Assembly (NCBI RefSeq): GCF_900660745.1
Contig: NZ_LR215048.1
Span: 1,798,001 to 1,862,000, forward strand
From: Haploplasma axanthum
GTDB lineage: Bacteria > Bacillota_I > Bacilli_A > Acholeplasmatales > Acholeplasmataceae
Length of the DNA: 64,000 nucleotides
Direction: 5' to 3'
Positions 56,567 through 63,542 of the stretch are shown in pieces (positions within the stretch are counted from its first letter, which is position 1; each line of letters starts with the position of its first letter). The notes below the pieces were generated by a model that worked only from the letters and a program-made list of their open reading frames with translations, was not told where the DNA came from and ran no database searches. The position numbers and the translations under genes are program-made.

Positions 56567-57387
56567 TATTTACTTCCTTTCAATTCATTTATTTTCTTAA
56601 TCATATCACTAATTGCTCCATCATTATGGTGACAAACAACATGATCCGCAATTTCTAAGATATCTTGGTGAGCATTAAGTGGAGCAAATCCTACATCTGC
56701 ATTTTTTATCATTTCATAATCATTTATATAATCACCAATTGTATAGATTGTATAGTCATTAATTCCTACATATTCTAATATTCTTTTAATTCCAGTTATT
56801 TTTGATGTTCCTTTATTAATCATTTCAATATAAGTTGGGGCAGATGGAATAAGTTCTAATAAATCAAAAGATTTAAAACCTTTAACATCTTTTAATACTT
56901 CTTCACTTCTATCTTTTGTAACAGAAAAACTAACCTTTGTAATCGAATCATATGGAATTTGATCCTTTGTTATTAATGTATAATCAAATACTGGCATCTT
57001 AAATTTTTCTTTATTTTTTGGTTCTAGCATATAATGTTTATCTGCTGTAATTAAAAACATTAGTGCTTTCTCTTCACTCAATATATACTTAACAGCATCA
57101 TCAATTATCTTAGAATTTAAAATTTCTTGATAGATTATATGATTTTTCTTTATATCATATAAAACAGTTCCATTTGATAATACTAATGGGAGATTATAGT
57201 TGAATTTATTGTGTTCTAAGAATCGCTTTGCACTTTTTATATTTCTTCCTGTTGCTACTGAAAAGAAGTTTCCATTTTCGATCCATGAGTCAATCGCCTT
57301 TAAATTTTTCTCTGATATAAATGATTTTCTATCTTCATAATTAAGTAATGTACCATCTAAATCTGAGAATATAACATTTTTTTTCAT
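56566..57387 (-). CDS. Cof-type HAD-superfamily hydrolase, paralogue of the gene at 52337
   Basis: 273 residues from the ATG at 57387, 6 bases after GAGGA; a TTG two codons earlier is less likely. Motifs: SDLDGTLLN, VLSNGT, NKGTSKITGI (Lys) and GDYINDYEM. It is similar to the 52337 protein along its whole length, including VCHHNDGAI near the C-terminus. First gene of an operon with the NYN-LOTUS and cyclase genes. Probably a sugar-phosphate phosphatase; substrate unknown. Confidence 0.9.
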   Translation of the reverse strand: MKKNVIFSDLDGTLLNYEDRKSFISEKNLKAIDSWIENGNFFSVATGRNIKSAKRFLEHNKFNYNLPLVLSNGTVLYDIKKNHIIYQEILNSKIIDDAVKYILSEEKALMFLITADKHYMLEPKNKEKFKMPVFDYTLITKDQIPYDSITKVSFSVTKDRSEEVLKDVKGFKSFDLLELIPSAPTYIEMINKGTSKITGIKRILEYVGINDYTIYTIGDYINDYEMIKNADVGFAPLNAHQDILEIADHVVCHHNDGAISDMIKKINELKGSK

Positions 57388-57445
57388 ATTCAATCCTCGT
57401 ACTTCGTTTATTTATCTATACTTTATTATAGCATTTTTAAGGCGA

Positions 57446-57495
57446 AAAAGAAAAAACTCTCATTATTCGCACTGATTATCGTGCTAATGAAAGTT
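57446..57495 (-). terminator. Terminator of the TAC operon
   Basis: On the minus strand CTTTCATTAGCAC and GTGCGAATAATGAGAG form a long imperfect stem with an 8-base loop, followed by TTTTTTCTTTTTC. Confidence 0.8.
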
Positions 57496-57525
57496 CTATT
57501 TTTAAAATTGGAATCTAAAGTATTT

Positions 57526-57927
57526 CTATTTATCCTTATTTATTTCTTTATTAAAAAAACTTGCAATATTTATAATAGGTAAAACATATGGTGGTAATGG
57601 GTGATTCATTGTTAACTCAGCCAATTTACTTCGTAAATATGGATATAATATCGCGGTAGCATTATCAATATAATTAGTATTTTTTTTCCATTCATTAAGT
57701 TTAAATTGACCTATTACACTTACTTTAACTTCAAACGGAATAATCTTATTTTGCTGGTTTTTAATAATTTTAACCTCAAGAAGTACCTCAAAAGAATCAT
57801 TACCTCTATCTATTATTTCGCGTGTAAATTCAGGGTTAATAACAATATCCTCTTCTATATTAGTTTTCACTAGTTTATAGTAAAGTTCTTGATTATATAT
57901 ATTTTCTAATTTTAGCAAACTTGACAT
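57526..57927 (-). CDS. SecB-like chaperone of a toxin-antitoxin-chaperone (TAC) system
   Basis: 133 residues of the SecB fold: EVLLEVKIIKNQQNKIIPFE strands and the diagnostic NATAILYPYLRSKLAELT helix followed by PPYVLPIINIASFF. Classical SecB belongs to the Proteobacteria; solitary SecB-like genes elsewhere are mostly TAC chaperones, which fold and protect a chaperone-addicted antitoxin. The gene overlaps the antitoxin gene by 16 bases and is third in the order toxin, antitoxin, chaperone. The SecB assignment is strong; the TAC role follows from context. Confidence 0.87.
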   Translation of the reverse strand: MSSLLKLENIYNQELYYKLVKTNIEEDIVINPEFTREIIDRGNDSFEVLLEVKIIKNQQNKIIPFEVKVSVIGQFKLNEWKKNTNYIDNATAILYPYLRSKLAELTMNHPLPPYVLPIINIASFFNKEINKDK

Positions 57928-58457
57928 ATATCTTCATTTCCTTTCCCTATCTCGAAAGCAGTCTTGAAGGTAACTTTATTAGTTGGACTATATGTAAATA
58001 CAGCATTTTGATTTTGAAATACAAGTTTTTTTATTTTAGCGACCAATTTACCATTATTGCTTAATTTCAATATTTGTTCAAATGATTCTTTATCATCAAC
58101 CAATCTCATCAAAATATCATTTGATTTATCTTGAATATATCCATTTTCATATCTTGTTACTGTTTTTTCTCCAAAACCTAAAAGTTGAGACATTTCTTTT
58201 TGACTAATATTATATTTCGATCTTATTTTTCTTATTTCTTCACTTGTTAATAAACCTTTAATTTTTCTATATTCATCATAAACGATGATATCATTATTAA
58301 CTTCATTTTTTTTATCATAAATTAATTCATTACATTCAGCACAATAAATTCTAGTAATAGTAACATCGATAATTTCATCTTTAACTTCATATGTTTTCTT
58401 TTCTTTTTTCTTTATCACTTCAACATCTTTATCGCATTGTGCACAATACATTTTCAT
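57912..58457 (-). CDS. mqsA: MqsA-like antitoxin with zinc finger, XRE domain and C-terminal extension
   Basis: 181 residues from the ATG at 58457, placed 6 bases after AAGGAG. An N-terminal YgiT-type zinc finger has Cys5-x2-Cys8 and Cys39-x2-Cys42. A helix-turn-helix follows at about 72-125 (KYNISQKEMSQLLGFGEKTV, then RYENGYIQDKS), as in MqsA. Residues about 135-181 are an extra tail (FQNQNAVFTYSPTNK, ending CQVC). It probably corresponds to the chaperone-addiction domain that makes TAC antitoxins depend on their SecB. It should bind the palindrome in front of the toxin gene. Confidence 0.87.
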   Translation of the reverse strand: MKMYCAQCDKDVEVIKKKEKKTYEVKDEIIDVTITRIYCAECNELIYDKKNEVNNDIIVYDEYRKIKGLLTSEEIRKIRSKYNISQKEMSQLLGFGEKTVTRYENGYIQDKSNDILMRLVDDKESFEQILKLSNNGKLVAKIKKLVFQNQNAVFTYSPTNKVTFKTAFEIGKGNEDICQVC

Positions 58458-58473
58458 ATTTTTCTCCTTCATT

Positions 58474-58788
58474 CTAATGTAAACTAATAACAATACATTT
58501 TCTCTTATCATCTTTCATAGTAATCTTAATGTAAAATTCATAGTTATACTTTGAAATATACTTCTTAAAAATCCAGACTTCGCCTTTATTAGAATCATAA
58601 TTTAATTCTGGACCATAACAATAATCTCCATGACTTAATCCTCTTATTATCTCATCTCTATCATCATCAAGAAGTGCATATTTTCTCCATACCATTTCAT
58701 TTTTATCTCTTAATATGTATATCAAATCATACTCCTTAATATTCCCTATACATTCATCAAGCGTCAATAAAATCATCCCCCCATTCAT
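58474..58788 (-). CDS. mqsR: MqsR-like mRNA interferase toxin
   Basis: Up to 104 residues from the ATG at 58788; inner starts (ATG at 58776 or a TTG) are possible because no clear ribosome-binding site precedes the first ATG. It follows the MqsR pattern: LTLDECIGNI at the start, DEIIRGLSHGDYCYGPELN in the middle and YEFYIKITM then KCIVISLH strands at the end, as in the RelE-fold toxin MqsR (VIIGLSESDFY, VYLKITV). MqsR cleaves mRNA and blocks translation. Toxin-first gene order matches mqsRA. Confidence 0.82.
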   Translation of the reverse strand: MNGGMILLTLDECIGNIKEYDLIYILRDKNEMVWRKYALLDDDRDEIIRGLSHGDYCYGPELNYDSNKGEVWIFKKYISKYNYEFYIKITMKDDKRKCIVISLH

Positions 58789-58793
58789 AAAAA

Positions 58794-58838
58794 GGTATCA
58801 TTTGATACCATTATAGCGTATTTAGACTAGTTTTGCAA
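58794..58838 (-). promoter_or_regulatory. TAC promoter with perfect palindromic operator at the start site
   Basis: On the minus strand -35 TTGCAA (58833-58838), 17-base spacer and -10 TATAAT (58810-58815). Immediately downstream lies GGTATCA-TT-TGATACC (58794-58809), a perfect 16-bp palindrome covering the expected transcription start, ideally placed for repression by the MqsA-like antitoxin. The 5' leader would be only about a dozen bases. Confidence 0.8.
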
Positions 58839-58848
58839 GTTCTATAGA

Positions 58849-59072
58849 TTATCTATCATAAATTGTATCAACGACTGAAAATGAATTTAGTTTCTTCTTT
58901 TGCATCAATAATATTATCATAGCAAATAGCAATGTAAAAATTAACAAAAAAGCGAAAACAACTAAATTAAAATTAATCCCTCATCTATTAATTCCAAGTT
59001 CAAATTACTTAAAGCAGCAATTTCATTTTCTTTATTCTTATAAAATGTTTTTGTAATATTTTGTAATCTCAT
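58849..59072 (-). pseudogene. Deletion remnant of an ABC transporter (ATPase start joined to permease end)
   Basis: On the minus strand an ATG at 59072 behind GGGAG encodes MRLQNITKTFYKNKENEIAA and LSNLNLELIDEGLILI, then stops at 58962. This is the start of a LolD/MacB-type ATPase just before Walker A. Directly after, in another frame, comes LVVFAFLLIFTLLFAMIILL followed by MQKKKLNSFSVVDTIYDR and a stop at 58849, a final membrane helix and basic tail like those of FtsX-type permeases. Everything between has been deleted. The remnant abuts the TAC promoter. Confidence 0.65.
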
Positions 59073-59301
59073 ATATACTTCTCCCATTTTTATGCTTATC
59101 CTTAAAACGATTACTTCTATGTAAATTCTAAAACTATTCTTTTTTATTTTCAACTTCAATTGACATTCTTTTGGCAATTAAAATATTTCATGATGCCAAG
59201 CATATTCTATTTATAAATTTCTTATGTGTAATAGGTATGTTATTTTATCTTTTTATAATTTGAATCTTATGATTACAGTGAATAGATTTAAATCAAGCAA
59301 A

Positions 59302-60192
59302 CTAAATTGTTTCTTTTGAATACCAACTTGGTATTACATTATTGAAATTATCAAAGTATTCCAAGATATTATTAGCAATTTCAATTGATAAATCGATTTG
59401 TTCTTGATCAAACTTATGTGCCCATGGTATATGCGAAATAATTGATTCAGCAGCATATAGCGCTAAGATATTAAAGAATTTTGTTTTATCCTTATTTTTA
59501 AAATAACTATTTATAAAACCATTTTCAAAATGAACACTTTCTCTTACATTCCAGATAAAAGGCTTAAATTCTGAATAAATATCTTCAAATCCTAATTTAT
59601 CAAAATCAATTATGTAAATATCATCATTATTAATAATCATATTACCTAAATGATAATCGGTATGTGCTAATACTCTTCTAATATTTTTTATTAAATGACG
59701 ATTATCTTTTATATATTGAATTACTAAATCATACTTTGGAATAATATTTTTATATTTTATACTTTCATTTATTTTTCTATCAAGTTTCTTATTATATATC
59801 TTACTCCATGAATCTTTATACTCTATTTTTGTCTTATGAATTCTTTTTAATATTTCTCCAACTTTATATCCAAACATATATTGCTCATGCTCAGTATAAT
59901 TCTTTATGATGCTAGTAGCATCCACTCCATCAATATACTCAAAAACAGTATATACTTTTTCTTCATTAAATAATCCAAAATCAATTACTTTAGCAATATT
60001 AATATCTAGAGTCTTAAGCTTTAGAAGTTCATCATATTGCTTCTTTCGATATTCATATCTTTTAATATCTGATATCCTAACTAGATACTTTTGGTCAAAA
60101 GTATTAGTAACAATATATTTTACATCACTACTAAATCCCTTATTTAATTTTTTAATATCTTTAATCCTACCTAACACTTTAATCTTATCCAT
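59302..60192 (-). CDS. Aminoglycoside/choline-type phosphotransferase (APH family)
   Basis: 296 residues of the protein-kinase-like APH fold: N-terminal lobe with KYLVRISD (ATP Lys), hinge VFEYIDGVD, catalytic loop VLAHTDYHLGNMII (Asp of HxDxxxxN near 178) and YIIDFDKLGFED (metal-binding DFD). The family phosphorylates aminoglycosides, choline, macrolides or other hydroxyl substrates. Similar Bacillota genes are annotated as kanamycin kinase-like, but resistance is not demonstrated. It is a single gene downstream of tRNA-Glu and its terminator. Confidence 0.82.
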   Translation of the reverse strand: MDKIKVLGRIKDIKKLNKGFSSDVKYIVTNTFDQKYLVRISDIKRYEYRKKQYDELLKLKTLDINIAKVIDFGLFNEEKVYTVFEYIDGVDATSIIKNYTEHEQYMFGYKVGEILKRIHKTKIEYKDSWSKIYNKKLDRKINESIKYKNIIPKYDLVIQYIKDNRHLIKNIRRVLAHTDYHLGNMIINNDDIYIIDFDKLGFEDIYSEFKPFIWNVRESVHFENGFINSYFKNKDKTKFFNILALYAAESIISHIPWAHKFDQEQIDLSIEIANNILEYFDNFNNVIPSWYSKETI

Positions 60193-60213
60193 GCAATCAC
60201 CTCACATACTCTT

Positions 60214-60241
60214 AAAAAGAAAAAACACTCTAAAAGTGTTT
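60214..60241 (-). terminator. Terminator of tRNA-Glu
   Basis: On the minus strand AACACT-TTTAG-AGTGTT, followed by TTTTTTCTTTTT. A second small hairpin (AAGGCT/AGCCTT, 60263-60280) precedes it. Confidence 0.8.
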
Positions 60242-60294
60242 ATTTTTCCTTACTATCTCTATAAGGCTAAGACAAGCCTTAATCTATTCCTAAT

Positions 60295-60370
60295 TGGTGA
60301 CCCGTACGGGATTCGAACCCGTGAATGCATGCGTGAAAGGCATGTGAGTTAACCGTTTCTCCAACGGGCC
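60295..60370 (-). tRNA. tRNA-Glu (anticodon UUC)
   Basis: 76 bases including encoded CCA. On the minus strand acceptor GGCCCGT pairs with ACGGGTC. The T arm contains GGTTCGAATCC and the anticodon loop reads CCTTTCACG with TTC at 34-36, within a stem ATG/CAT. Sequence strongly resembles Bacillota tRNA-Glu. Confidence 0.95.
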
Positions 60371-60372
60371 AA

Positions 60373-60395
60373 TGGCGGAGTGAGAGGGAGTCGAA
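60373..60395 (-). other. Detached 3' end of a tRNA-Ser gene: left attachment (att) site of an integrated element
   Basis: On the minus strand the 23 bases start TTCGACTCCC and end CACTCCGCCA. That is the T-loop, the 3' half of the T stem, the 3' acceptor strand, discriminator G and CCA of a tRNA; G73 and the CTCCGCCA end fit tRNA-Ser. The 5' part is absent: the preceding bases GGGTTAAATAA do not form a T stem. It lies two bases upstream of tRNA-Glu. Site-specific elements that integrate into tRNA genes leave exactly such a duplicate 3' end at one boundary. Confidence 0.7.
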
Positions 60396-60427
60396 TTATT
60401 TAACCCTTATAAATAAGATTGAATTAT

Positions 60428-60451
60428 AAACGCATATTAGCGTTTTTTTTA
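60428..60451 (+). terminator. Plus-strand terminator at the element boundary
   Basis: AAACGC-ATATTA-GCGTTT followed by eight T in all. It could insulate element genes from outside transcription. Confidence 0.7.
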
Positions 60452-60523
60452 TTTTATGGGCGAAACATTAATAACATTTTAAAGGGATAAATTAAAGGAG
60501 CCCATGCCTTAATTTGTCCGTTT

Positions 60524-60597
60524 AAAGTGTTATTTTTATTTAACACTTTGTGTCCCTTTATTCCTACGACGTTAACGCCGGCATTGTTGACGTCGTA
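60524..60597. other. Structured leader: two strong inverted repeats before the methyltransferase gene
   Basis: Hairpin 1: AAAGTGTTA (60524-60532) with TAACACTTT (60541-60549), perfect. Hairpin 2: TACGACGT (60565-60572) with ACGTCGTA (60590-60597), continuing inward with AAC/GTT across one mismatch. Hairpin 2 is strikingly GC-rich for this genome. The stretch 60396-60639 otherwise holds only a terminator and a ribosome-binding site. An element-specific origin, regulator site or RNA structure is possible. Confidence 0.55.
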
Positions 60598-60639
60598 ATT
60601 GGAGGGGGAACAAACAACAATTAAAGGGAGGTTCATCAT

Positions 60640-61128
60640 ATGAACAAAGATTTACAAGCAGTATTTAGCAATCGTACAGACGATTGGGCGACACCAGAGA
60701 TTATATTTGATTATCTGGAACGTTATTGTGAGGTTAAAAAAGACGAATGGTTTGACCCATGTCCTCTTGGTGCATTCGATAAAGGTTATGACGGTTTAAA
60801 AGTTGATTGGAGTAATCACGAAAATATTTACATCAATCCACCTTATAGCAATATTAAAGGTTTTGTTGAGAAAGCAATTGAAACACATACTAACGATAGA
60901 ACTAAAGCAATTTACTTCTTAATACCTGCAAGAACTGACACAAAGTATTATAAGCTTCTTTTCGAGTATGGTTGTAATTTCGAGTTCATTGAGGGACGTT
61001 TGAAGTTTGGAAAATCAAAACATTCAAGTACTTTTCCTAGCGTATTGGTTCAACTAAATGGCGACGGAGTAATGAGAAATCAAATATATTATATTAGCAA
61101 AAATAAATTACATGGGGGCAATAAATAA
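60640..61128 (+). CDS. Phage-type DNA N6-adenine methyltransferase (Dam-like)
   Basis: 162 residues. The catalytic motif IV reads YINPPYSNIKGFVEKA (NPPY, about 67-82). DEWFDPCPLGAFDKGYDGL is the SAM-site-proximal segment typical of phage Dam (PF05869-type) proteins. LIPARTDTKYYK and FGKSKHSSTFPSVLV complete the pattern. It methylates adenine in double-stranded DNA, often to evade host restriction. First gene of the element operon, behind AAAGGGAGG. It shares one base with the next gene (TAATG). Confidence 0.9.
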   Translation: MNKDLQAVFSNRTDDWATPEIIFDYLERYCEVKKDEWFDPCPLGAFDKGYDGLKVDWSNHENIYINPPYSNIKGFVEKAIETHTNDRTKAIYFLIPARTDTKYYKLLFEYGCNFEFIEGRLKFGKSKHSSTFPSVLVQLNGDGVMRNQIYYISKNKLHGGNK

Positions 61129-61340
61129 TGAAAAAAAGAATTAATAAAAAAGATTTAATGGCGTTTTTAAAAAGCGAAAAAGGCTTTTTAAAATTAGATA
61201 CAATGTGTTGGCGTGCTTTTGTTGAAATTGATGGTGTTGATTACACTGTCAATTTCGATACATATTTAAAACTTGATTTAATCAAATTGAAAAGCGACTT
61301 TATGACTAAATACTATGTACTTAGAAAGGTGGCTAACTAA
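61128..61340 (+). CDS. Small unknown protein of the element
   Basis: 70 residues, Lys-rich (MKKRINKKDLMAFLKSEKGF), predicted alpha then beta, no membrane segment. Joined by one-base TAATG overlaps to both neighbours, so it is certainly translated in series. No family recognised. Confidence 0.65.
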   Translation: MKKRINKKDLMAFLKSEKGFLKLDTMCWRAFVEIDGVDYTVNFDTYLKLDLIKLKSDFMTKYYVLRKVAN

Positions 61341-61561
61341 TGAAAAAAAGAATGTTGGAATATAAAGGAATGTTATATACTGAGGAAGATTTATTTGAAA
61401 AACTGGAAGACGATGAAATAATTGAATCATCTGTACTTGTTAATTATTATTACAATGGAAATTTTATAGGTAATGACAATGGATTTTCAACTAAAGAAAT
61501 GCTTGATGAGATTATAGAAAGCGGCAATTTAAGTATATCAGAGGTAAAAACTAATGACTAA
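61340..61561 (+). CDS. Small acidic unknown protein of the element
   Basis: 73 residues, strongly acidic (EEDLFEKLEDDEIIESS), mixed alpha-beta. AGAAAGGTGG precedes the start. It overlaps the next gene by 8 bases. No family recognised; small acidic phage early proteins often inhibit host factors, but this is speculation. Confidence 0.65.
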   Translation: MKKRMLEYKGMLYTEEDLFEKLEDDEIIESSVLVNYYYNGNFIGNDNGFSTKEMLDEIIESGNLSISEVKTND

Positions 61562-61850
61562 AAATGAAATGTTAGAACTCAAAAATGGCGACTTTGTGCA
61601 AGTAAAAAAAGGAAATAAATGGTACAACGGCATAGCAATTCAACATAAAGAGAATAGTCTTCTTTTTGATGATGACGACTTATTTTTATATGTTATTTAT
61701 TTTCCTGATAGTGAAACTAATATGTATGACGCCCATAATTTTTTTAGCCGTAACGAAATTAGACTACCAAATTATGACGTCACAAACAATGAAACTCTTA
61801 AAAAAGTTAAAAAGTTAGTAGATCAATTAGTTGTTAAAGGTGGTAAATAA
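61554..61850 (+). CDS. Small unknown protein of the element
   Basis: 98 residues; an SH3-like beta-barrel start is suggested by LKNGDFVQVKKGNKWYNGIA, followed by an acidic stretch DDDDLFLYVIYF and a C-terminal helix (TLKKVKKLVDQL). AGAGGT lies upstream of the ATG. No family recognised. Confidence 0.65.
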   Translation: MTKNEMLELKNGDFVQVKKGNKWYNGIAIQHKENSLLFDDDDLFLYVIYFPDSETNMYDAHNFFSRNEIRLPNYDVTNNETLKKVKKLVDQLVVKGGK

Positions 61851-61851
61851 T

Positions 61852-62025
61852 ATGTATATTTTAGAAAAAAATAATCAATATGTTTCAAATATTATCGTAG
61901 TTTTTAACAACAAAAAAGCAAAATGTATCTTATCTGATAACGTTAATTTCGCAGTGAAATTCTATGATAAAAAAGATGCAAAAGCACAGGCAAAACGATT
62001 TAAATGTAATCTAAAGGAGTTGTAG
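61852..62025 (+). CDS. Very small basic protein of the element
   Basis: 57 residues from the ATG at 61852, which follows AAAGGTGG and the stop of the previous gene; an in-frame ATG at 61831 lies inside that gene. It is rich in Lys and Asn, ending KDAKAQAKRFKCNLKEL. No family recognised. Confidence 0.6.
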   Translation: MYILEKNNQYVSNIIVVFNNKKAKCILSDNVNFAVKFYDKKDAKAQAKRFKCNLKEL

Positions 62026-62028
62026 AAA

Positions 62029-62781
62029 TTGAGTAAGAAAAAAGATTTTATTGTTGAAAAAGCAAGTTTCACAACGATAGAAAATGATATATTTTTCTAT
62101 CAAAATAATGGTGAAAAACTATCACTTGAAGCGTGGGGATTGTACGCGTTCATGTTATCACTTCCCGACGCTTGGGACTACACTATTAACGGGCTGAAAT
62201 CAGTTGTAAACGCTGGACGTGATAAGGTTTCAAAAACGTTAAAAGAACTTGAAAATGCAGGCTTTTTAGAGCGTCAACAAAGTAATGAAAATGGGCGTTT
62301 TGGTAACATGCAATACAAGATAATTCGTAGACTTCAAACACCGTTGACTGAAAAACCGTTAACGGAAATACCGTCGACGGAAAATCAGATACAACTAATT
62401 ACTAAAGAACTAAAAGATCTTGATAAATTTAAAGATAAAGGGGAAATTTCTTTCCCCCAAACGTTCCACTACCTAACTAAAGAATTGATTAATAAAAAAT
62501 ACATCAGTGCTTTAGATTTTGATGTCGAAAAATATAACGATTTGTTTAGTACATTAGATTCAAGATATGGTTATCAAAATGTACTTGAAGTCACTAGGTA
62601 TGCATTAACTTATTCGCTGAAAAATGTTGAACGAATTAATAACAAATTATCGTATTTATCAAGTGCCATTATGAGCGAACTTGTTAAACGTGAAAAAGCA
62701 TCATCAAATGAACCTGCTTGGTTAGATGCATACATGAAAGAATTATTTCATAAGGATGAGTTGACTGATGAATATTTTTAG
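62029..62781 (+). CDS. Replication-initiation/DNA-binding wHTH protein (DnaD-like replisome organiser type)
   Basis: 250 residues with a TTG start at 62029 behind AAGGAG. The N-terminal 100 residues form the winged helix typical of these proteins: FTTIENDIFFYQN, LSLEAWGLYAFMLSLPDAWDYT, then VVNAGRDKVSKTLKELENAG. A repetitive TEKPLTEIPSTEN linker follows, a feature common in Gram-positive phage and ICE replication proteins. The C-terminal half is helical. It probably binds the element origin and recruits host helicase; there is no separate helicase loader in the window. Confidence 0.75.
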   Translation: MSKKKDFIVEKASFTTIENDIFFYQNNGEKLSLEAWGLYAFMLSLPDAWDYTINGLKSVVNAGRDKVSKTLKELENAGFLERQQSNENGRFGNMQYKIIRRLQTPLTEKPLTEIPSTENQIQLITKELKDLDKFKDKGEISFPQTFHYLTKELINKKYISALDFDVEKYNDLFSTLDSRYGYQNVLEVTRYALTYSLKNVERINNKLSYLSSAIMSELVKREKASSNEPAWLDAYMKELFHKDELTDEYF

Positions 62782-62992
62782 AATGATTTTAGATAATGTA
62801 TTTTCGATTACTAATTGCGAATATAACATTCAAGAAATTGATACTAATAAAATTGACGTCATAACTAATAGTGCAGTCTTTCATTTTGAAAATCAAACTT
62901 TAATAATGGTTAACGGAAATTATGATTTTGTTAAAGTTAAGCACATTAAAAATATTGTTGAAAGGATGGTTCAAGATTTTGGAGAAAACTAA
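62768..62992 (+). CDS. Small unknown protein of the element
   Basis: 74 residues; the ATG at 62768 overlaps the previous gene by 14 bases, with AAGGA about 10 bases upstream. Short alternating strands (KIDVITNSAVFHFENQTLIM) and a C-terminal helix. No family recognised. Confidence 0.6.
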   Translation: MNIFRMILDNVFSITNCEYNIQEIDTNKIDVITNSAVFHFENQTLIMVNGNYDFVKVKHIKNIVERMVQDFGEN

Positions 62993-63542
62993 CGACAACA
63001 TAAAACAACTTTTAGAAAAAATCAAAGCATTAGCAATTAATGGAGTTGACGGCGAAAAAGAAAATGCGCAACTTCTTCTTAAAAAGTTAATGCATAAATA
63101 TAAAATCACTGATAATGATCTAGAGATTAACAAACGTGATTGGAGAAATGTTACTCTACCACGTTTTAGATTACATAACAAACTTTTCTGGGCAATCATT
63201 CAATCAACATACGATATTACTGCGTATCGTAAAACTTCCAAACGTGACGTCATAAAACTATTTATAACGCAAAGTGAATTAGTTGAGATTATTGCTAAGT
63301 ACAATTTTTATGTTTATCACTTCGATGTTGACATTGATGCCTTTGCTATTTCTTTCATTTCTAAAAATAAACTCTTTCCAGTGACTGAACGTGCTGGAAC
63401 TCCTAGAGAAATGACAGAGCGTGAATATCAACGCTGGCTTAAAGCTCACGCAATCGAAACATCAAAATATAACTATAATTCTGGGCAACTTGGTAAGGAA
63501 CAGTTGCAACTAGATTTTGAAGAAAAGGAGGAATTGCAATGA
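62979..63542 (+). CDS. DUF2786-type protein
   Basis: 187 residues from a probable TTG at 62979 with GGATGG upstream; a longer frame from 62922 lies inside the previous gene. The N-terminal segment IKQLLEKIKALAINGVDGE, then ENAQLLLKKLMHKYKITDNDLE, is the DUF2786 signature found in phage and plasmid proteins of unknown role. The C-terminal part (about 70-187) has HFDVDIDAFAISFISKNK and a polar helical end. Confidence 0.75.
   Translation: MEKTNDNIKQLLEKIKALAINGVDGEKENAQLLLKKLMHKYKITDNDLEINKRDWRNVTLPRFRLHNKLFWAIIQSTYDITAYRKTSKRDVIKLFITQSELVEIIAKYNFYVYHFDVDIDAFAISFISKNKLFPVTERAGTPREMTEREYQRWLKAHAIETSKYNYNSGQLGKEQLQLDFEEKEELQ

Noticed and set aside
57526-57927. Housekeeping export chaperone SecB
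   Set aside because: Position as third gene of an overlapping MqsRA operon and the tailed antitoxin favour a TAC chaperone over a general secretion role.
59302-60192. Demonstrable aminoglycoside resistance gene
   Set aside because: The APH fold is clear, but the family includes choline and other kinases and the sequence alone does not show resistance.
60454-60639. Minus-strand open frame of 61 codons at the element boundary
   Set aside because: It runs antisense across two strong hairpins and the ribosome-binding site of the methyltransferase gene, with no ribosome-binding site of its own.
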